Below are positions 59,723 to 64,000 of a stretch of 64,000 bases of DNA, in pieces. Below the pieces are notes generated by a model that was not told where the DNA came from, did no database searches, and saw only the letters and a list, made by a program, of their open reading frames with translations. Both the position numbers and the translations under genes were made by a program. Numbering within the stretch: position 1 is the stretch's first letter; every line of letters begins with the position of its first letter. This DNA comes from a virus: positions 186,001-250,000 of the IMG/VR virus record IMGVR_UViG_3300007513_000001. One strand, 5' to 3'.

Positions 59723-61003
59723 ATGGGTGGTGTAGGTAAACATCTGAGTCATACTTGGGAAAACCTTGATATGACATTTGGAGAACTAAAAGGAATTCTT
59801 TCTGAGGCAAGTCTGGGAACACTGGAGGTTGTCGAGAAGTTTGACGGAGTTAACTTGCACTTTTGCGTTGACTCTCGTGGAATTCCACGATTCGCAAGAA
59901 ACGATACGCATAAAATGGGCGGCGGTCTCAATTTGAGAGAGCTTAGAGATTTCTTTGAAGGTCACCCAGCCCAGTCAACATTTGTGCGGGGTGCTACGGC
60001 AATTTGCGAGATGCTCACCGATGTTTGGTGGCCTCTTGGATTCACACGAAGAAATTGGGTTAATTGTGACGTCATCGACACAAAGAGGCCTCAATTACTT
60101 AATTATTCTCGCCCCGCAATTACTCTTCACGAAGTCGCTTCTTTTGATTCTTCTGGCAAAAAGTTAAACGTTAGTGAAAGCGTCCAAAATCAATTTAAGC
60201 GACTCATAGAATCAATGCCAGCAGCAGTCTCTTTTGATGGAGAAGAATTCGACGTTGTTGGGCCTCAAAAGATAGAGCTCAATCCGGTTGCTGGCACAGA
60301 AATCTATGATAGCGTGCTGCAGGCTATTTCTCACTGTCAATCAGCGACGCAAGTTAATAACGAAGATACTCTTCGAGAGTTTGCTTATCGCTCTATTTAC
60401 GCTGGAGTTACAAGCCAGATGAATATTTCAGAAAGACGAGCTAAAGATCTTGCTAATCTCATTGTTGGATATGACTCTCCAAAACTAGTAGAGATTAAAA
60501 AAGGTTTAAATCCCTCAGTAGCAAAACTAGTTTCTTCTGTTGGAAGAGCTAACGTAAGAGGCAAAGTAATAGCTGAAGCAATCCTTCCTATTGAAACCGC
60601 AATATCAACCCTTGGATCTTATATGCTGGATGGAGTATCTTCGGTACTTGTAGATAATCCTTCTGGAGAATGCGATAGAATCAAACTTGAATACATTTCA
60701 GCGCGCACTGTTTGCGAAAGCATTGATGATGGATATCAAGCACAAAGAATGGAGATCGTAGAAAAACATGTAAGAAAAATAGAGCTTGAAAATTATTCTT
60801 TGGAAAATTCGACATTTCAAGGCTTTGCAATTGAGGGTGTTGTTTTCGAACAATCCGGACAAAAATACAAACTGACAGGCCACTTCGCTGCAATCAATCA
60901 AATAGTCGGAACCACTCGCTACGGCCGAGGAAAAATTCCTGCTCTTGATGGAAACTCAGCAGAAAAGCAATATTCTATTTTAGAGAATCTGTCAGTCGGA
61001 TAA
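59723..61003 (+). CDS. DNA/RNA ligase-fold nucleotidyltransferase-like protein
   Basis: The 426-aa protein has ligase-type motifs in order: motif I 'VVEKFDGVN' with the candidate nucleotidylated Lys39 (KxDG), a motif III-like 'NWVNCDVID', motif IV 'FAIEGVVFE' (Glu371), and motif V 'YKLTGHF' (Lys383). Spacing between III and IV is larger than in small ligases because of a helical insert (about 195-330). It begins 'GGVGKHLSH', which recalls T4-like phage proteins with ligase-like domains. It probably joins or adenylylates RNA or DNA ends. It has its own extended -10 promoter and converges on the leftward cassette with 12-nt overlap. Confidence 0.7.
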   Translation: MGGVGKHLSHTWENLDMTFGELKGILSEASLGTLEVVEKFDGVNLHFCVDSRGIPRFARNDTHKMGGGLNLRELRDFFEGHPAQSTFVRGATAICEMLTDVWWPLGFTRRNWVNCDVIDTKRPQLLNYSRPAITLHEVASFDSSGKKLNVSESVQNQFKRLIESMPAAVSFDGEEFDVVGPQKIELNPVAGTEIYDSVLQAISHCQSATQVNNEDTLREFAYRSIYAGVTSQMNISERRAKDLANLIVGYDSPKLVEIKKGLNPSVAKLVSSVGRANVRGKVIAEAILPIETAISTLGSYMLDGVSSVLVDNPSGECDRIKLEYISARTVCESIDDGYQAQRMEIVEKHVRKIELENYSLENSTFQGFAIEGVVFEQSGQKYKLTGHFAAINQIVGTTRYGRGKIPALDGNSAEKQYSILENLSVG

Positions 61004-61567
61004 TAGAGCTTCTACGTTTTGATCTACGGTGTATTGAGAATAGCCTCTGTGGGTGTACACTAGTTCCATGTCTTCGTTAATGTAGAAAAAGGTTGGCCAA
61101 CTTTCAAGAGGCCACCCGTGGGGATCTGAGGGCTTAAGTAAACTTCTGTTACCAGCTAATACTGGTTCTGATATATTAAAAGTTTCTGCCCACCAAGTCA
61201 AATTGTTTGTTGTTGGATCTTCTCCAAAACTATTTTCTATTAATACAGTTATGTAATTTATTTCTGGAAAAGCAGCTACTGTTTCATCTATTCCACCAGC
61301 TGCAGATTGACAAGGGCCACACCACATAGCAGAAAAATCTAATACGATTGGCTCTCCATAAAAATCATACAAATTAACTTCGTTTCCGTTTTGATCTTTT
61401 AGAGAAAAATTGCAAGGATGACTCCCCACTTCAGCATCACAAGAATCCCAAGTTGCAAATGGGTATGGGTCTTGTTCACCGTCATCGATAATAACTGGAG
61501 TGGGTCCGCACCCATTACATCCGATCAGGCAAGTTGCTAAAATAATTGCAGAAAGTATTTTTTTCAT
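60992..61567 (-). CDS. Thioredoxin-fold lipoprotein
   Basis: ATG 61567 has the SD GAGGAC; a longer frame would enter the upstream gene. The protein has 191 aa. The signal 'MKKILSAIILATCLIGC' has a perfect lipobox (LIGC, Cys17), so it should be lipid-anchored outside the inner membrane. The domain has 'LKDQNGNEVNLYDFYGEPIVLDFSAMWCGPC' region with the active CxxC, and the cis-Pro in 'SWPTFFY', typical of TlpA/ResA/AhpC-TSA redox proteins. It is downstream of the VWA genes, which contain Cys residues, so it may assist their folding. Confidence 0.85.
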   Translation of the reverse strand: MKKILSAIILATCLIGCNGCGPTPVIIDDGEQDPYPFATWDSCDAEVGSHPCNFSLKDQNGNEVNLYDFYGEPIVLDFSAMWCGPCQSAAGGIDETVAAFPEINYITVLIENSFGEDPTTNNLTWWAETFNISEPVLAGNRSLLKPSDPHGWPLESWPTFFYINEDMELVYTHRGYSQYTVDQNVEALLSD

Positions 61568-61586
61568 AATGTCCTCTTTGTTTTTT

Positions 61587-63197
61587 TTATTGGCAAGACC
61601 AAATAGCATAATTAATGTTTATAGAGCTTCCATCGGCAGGTGATATTGAGAAAATAATCGTATTAGAAGAAGCTTCATAAGACCAATCAGATGAAACTAC
61701 TCCATCAACAGTCACCTCTATAGTGTCTTCAATTGGTGTATCAGATAGTGCAAACGCTAGTTGAGCGAGTGATTCTCTAGCCAATGTATCCATTGTGCTG
61801 CTCCAATCCGAAGCGCATATTGACATGAAAGTTCCACCTAAATCGTTTACTACGTCATAATAACCATCGCCAAACTGCGCCCCTCCATTAGTGGAACATC
61901 CAGAAGGATAATCTCCAGCAATTGCGTGAGCAACAACGAGGTCTGAAGAGCTTTTTAAAGTGGAAAGATTAGAAGAATAATCGGATGGTGACTTCGTAGG
62001 ATCACGATATGATTGGGATCCATCAGCTTCATCAGAAACATATACCACGACTAATCTTGCATCTGTTCGAAAAAATCCAGTTGAAGAAGTTGGAGAAGCA
62101 TCTCCACCATTGGTAGATTCATACGCTGCCCATAATCCAGCTTCAAGTGCGCTTCCCCTTGTTCCAATATAGTCGATTTGATCGTTGAATTCTGTTACAG
62201 GGTCAGGTGTCGAATTAGTAATAATATCGCCTACGAAATCAGGACTATCAGTAGTGATAAGCGCTATTTGATAAGAAACCCCCGCTGCGGAGAAAGCATT
62301 CATAAATGTGTCAAAGTTGTTCTGGAGATTTGTTTGATTTCCTCCCATGGATCCGGAGTTGTCAATAACAAAAAGAATATCTACGTCTACAGTTCCATCT
62401 TGTGTAAAAGAATCTGTTACCCAAGCCTCGACTTCTCCGAGTCCGTCTTGATCTGCAAAAGCCGTTGGTGTAGCTGGATCGTTAGACGAGATTTCTATAT
62501 ATGAAGCGTCGTCTAAAGTATCTACAGGGATATAATCTACATTAAGCTCTATTGTGTCTCCAGGAGAAACAGTGATAGGTAGTGCTCCCCATGAAGATTC
62601 ATATTCTTGTATAGAAAAATCTACGGGCAAGCTGGCAAAAAACTCAATATCTGAAATTATAAGATTTGAGTTTCCGATATTTCCTATTTCTACTGGAATT
62701 GTATCATCACATCCAAGATAAATTTTTCCGAAATCGTGGTAGTCTGGAGAAACTGTAATAACTGGTGCATCTCCAGATCCATCGAGAGTAACATTAACAA
62801 TAGGCTCATCTTCATCGTTAGAAACAATGCTAATTGTTTCGTAGTTAGTCTCATATGTCCCGGGAGAGTAAGAAACTATCAGAGCTACAGAGTTCAATGG
62901 CTCCACAATGCCAGTCGGCATAGATGTCAACGCGAAATTAGAATTTCCACTATGAAGATATATGTTAGAAATGTTGAGATCACCATTGCCGACATTGTCA
63001 ATATTGATAATAACATCTTGAGTTTCACTCCCTGCGCTTAGCGCTCCATAGCTGTGATGCGTGGGGTCTACTTCAATTTCAGGTGCCGTAATTCCAGGCT
63101 CTGCAGGTTCAACGTCTGGAGATATTTTATAGTCACTAGTACAGCTAATTGAAAGCAAAAATAAAGAAGAAAAAAAGAATTTAGTCCACGTATACAT
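61587..63197 (-). CDS. Exported VWA-domain protein with HYDIN-like repeats
   Basis: ATG 63197 is chosen from the SD GGAGG; 536 aa. The N-terminus 'MYTWTKFFFSSLFLLSISC' is a signal peptide with an atypical lipobox. Two choice-of-anchor-D/HYDIN-like beta domains follow ('YGALSAGSETQDVIINIDNV', 'HDFGKIYLGCDDTIPVEIGN'). Then comes a von Willebrand A domain with an intact MIDAS 'DILFVIDNSGSMGG' (about Asp280) and 'VVYVSDEADG', and a C-terminal beta module with 'VTVDGVVSSDWSY'. Such proteins are secreted surface or adhesion proteins in Myxococcota-like bacteria. It is homologous to the gene upstream. Confidence 0.82.
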   Translation of the reverse strand: MYTWTKFFFSSLFLLSISCTSDYKISPDVEPAEPGITAPEIEVDPTHHSYGALSAGSETQDVIINIDNVGNGDLNISNIYLHSGNSNFALTSMPTGIVEPLNSVALIVSYSPGTYETNYETISIVSNDEDEPIVNVTLDGSGDAPVITVSPDYHDFGKIYLGCDDTIPVEIGNIGNSNLIISDIEFFASLPVDFSIQEYESSWGALPITVSPGDTIELNVDYIPVDTLDDASYIEISSNDPATPTAFADQDGLGEVEAWVTDSFTQDGTVDVDILFVIDNSGSMGGNQTNLQNNFDTFMNAFSAAGVSYQIALITTDSPDFVGDIITNSTPDPVTEFNDQIDYIGTRGSALEAGLWAAYESTNGGDASPTSSTGFFRTDARLVVVYVSDEADGSQSYRDPTKSPSDYSSNLSTLKSSSDLVVAHAIAGDYPSGCSTNGGAQFGDGYYDVVNDLGGTFMSICASDWSSTMDTLARESLAQLAFALSDTPIEDTIEVTVDGVVSSDWSYEASSNTIIFSISPADGSSININYAIWSCQ

Positions 63198-64000
63198 TAT
63201 ATCCCACCTCCACGAGAGATCCATAGTCTGGAGTAGTGTCAAGTTTTACCGTATTTGTTTCTTCTGTGTAAGTCCATTCATAAATTGGGAATCTGTCAAC
63301 ATAGACGATAATTGATTCTAAAATAGGTTCCGGTTCGCTCAACTGGATAGAGTTTTGTTGTTGGGTGAGATAAGAAGATTCCGATAGCCAAACCGACCAA
63401 TCGTCGGTTTGCAAGTCTACAGTATCTTTTCCATATAGGTTAGCTAGCTCAATATATTTGAATCCTATTTCTTGAGCCCAACCATTCCCAGTTCCATCGT
63501 CTGGATTTACAACACAGACTACATCATGTCTTACATCTTGAAATTCGTCATGCATCCAATCGTAGAATAAATCAGAGGTGATAGCGCTTTGTTCATCTTC
63601 ATCAGAAATCAAAAATAACAGAAAGTCCGCCTCTTGACGCCTGAAGTCGTATAAATCTATGTTCGAAAAAAAAGTATAAGTAGAAGCAAAACCTTCTTCT
63701 GGCATTGTCATTGGAAGAAGGCCAGGCGCCATGAGCATGTCAATCGCTGAAGACGATGCATCATACGGGCCTGTATAAGATAGGTTGCTTGGGTCCATGG
63801 TAATATACCCAAATCGATAGTCAAGAGTGAGAGATTCAATATCTGCTCTCAATATATCCATTCCGTCTGCAACATCGTCATAATTGTCGCTCATAGAACC
63901 CGAGGTATCTAGTACGACTAAGACATCTAGCTCTTCTAGCTGTACTGGTTGAATATAAGAGTCAACAACTACTCTTACTTCGTGGTTATCAGTAACTTGA
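63181..64000 (-). CDS. VWA-domain protein paralog (5' end outside the window)
   Basis: The frame is open to base 64000 on the - strand, so the gene continues beyond the window. The MIDAS 'VVLDTSGSMSDN' lies near 63889-63915, preceded by 'EVRVVVDSYIQP', which matches 'EVEAWVTDSFTQD' in the downstream paralog. The C-terminus 'IIVYVDRFPIYEWTYTEETN' matches that protein's last module. It contains 'FLISDEDEQSA', the second VWA strand. The stop overlaps the next gene's start by 17 nt, so the two are coupled. Confidence 0.85.
   Translation of the reverse strand, partial: QVTDNHEVRVVVDSYIQPVQLEELDVLVVLDTSGSMSDNYDDVADGMDILRADIESLTLDYRFGYITMDPSNLSYTGPYDASSSAIDMLMAPGLLPMTMPEEGFASTYTFFSNIDLYDFRRQEADFLLFLISDEDEQSAITSDLFYDWMHDEFQDVRHDVVCVVNPDDGTGNGWAQEIGFKYIELANLYGKDTVDLQTDDWSVWLSESSYLTQQQNSIQLSEPEPILESIIVYVDRFPIYEWTYTEETNTVKLDTTPDYGSLVEVGYNVYVD

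Noticed and set aside
1-64000. CRISPR array, tRNA genes, insertion sequences, integrase
   Set aside because: No regularly spaced repeats, no tRNA cloverleaf in the few non-coding gaps, and no transposase or integrase motifs were found.
60992-64000. Region is plain host chromosome at a prophage edge
   Set aside because: There is no att-like repeat or integrase, base composition looks like the rest, and the genes abut the ligase-like gene with a 12-nt overlap. A chimeric assembly cannot be fully excluded without reads.

Overview
The window is a 64 kb piece of a lytic, contractile-tailed (myovirus-type) double-stranded DNA phage genome. It is AT-rich and almost fully coding. Nearly all genes lie on the + strand, with frequent ATGA or TGATG overlaps and clear Shine-Dalgarno (SD) sequences. 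No capsid, portal, terminase or integrase gene and no tRNA was recognised, so the full genome must be larger than the window. The host is probably Gram-negative: the phage encodes an amidase endolysin, membrane-anchored coiled-coil proteins and lipobox lipoproteins. The lipoprotein cassette at the right end (VWA plus HYDIN/choice-of-anchor-D-like domains) resembles secreted proteins common in Myxococcota, Bradymonadota or Bdellovibrionota-type bacteria; that host idea is inference.

Layout. 1-18.1 kb is the tail module: two tandem sheath paralogs, tube, a T4 gp26-like protein with an overlapping +1-frame ORF in the tail-chaperone position, a 1585-aa tape measure, a large tail protein, a LysM protein and a hub-like protein. 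18.2-27.7 kb is replication and recombination: a small family A DNA polymerase, gp32-like SSB, UvsX/RecA, 5'-3' exonuclease, gp41-like helicase and class II ribonucleotide reductase. 27.8-35.3 kb is mixed: ClpP-like protease, amidase, thioesterase, ThyX, sulfotransferase, Nei-like glycosylase, a J-domain protein and a leftward HAD phosphatase. 35.3-50.2 kb holds a full-length DnaE-type polymerase and then a nucleotide, sugar and base-modification block: ThyA-family enzyme with an Asp specificity residue, DUF6378-like protein, dUTPase, SGNH protein, inositol-phosphate synthase, FkbM methyltransferase, HAD, thymine-pyrophosphorylase-like protein, C5-methyltransferase, epimerase, thymidine kinase, cupin, DHH phosphoesterase and dCMP deaminase. 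50.2-59.7 kb is a set of acidic, mostly unrecognised, probably virion- or lysis-related proteins. Many share a short helical 'xxLRxxIxExLxEQ' segment or a C-terminal 'RWxxLAGL' tail. 59.26-59.39 kb is a compact structured RNA closed by a 12-bp stem. 59.7-61.0 kb is a ligase-like nucleotidyltransferase. 61.0-64.0 kb is a leftward cassette of three exported proteins.

How it works together. The phage appears to carry its own replisome, with two different DNA polymerase families, and a broad pyrimidine supply pathway (RNR, dCMP deaminase, dUTPase, thymidine kinase, ThyX). With ThyX present, the ThyA-family gene is probably free for another job such as deoxypyrimidine hydroxymethylation. It lies within 7 kb of a base-hypermodification-type enzyme and a C5-cytosine methyltransferase, which suggests modified phage DNA. 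Regulation appears local: two strong intrinsic terminators, extended -10 promoters inside inverted repeats (one placed so that only promoter-proximal transcripts of the dnaE gene have a free ribosome site), two candidate leaderless starts, and a recurring ATTTAT box upstream of many genes.
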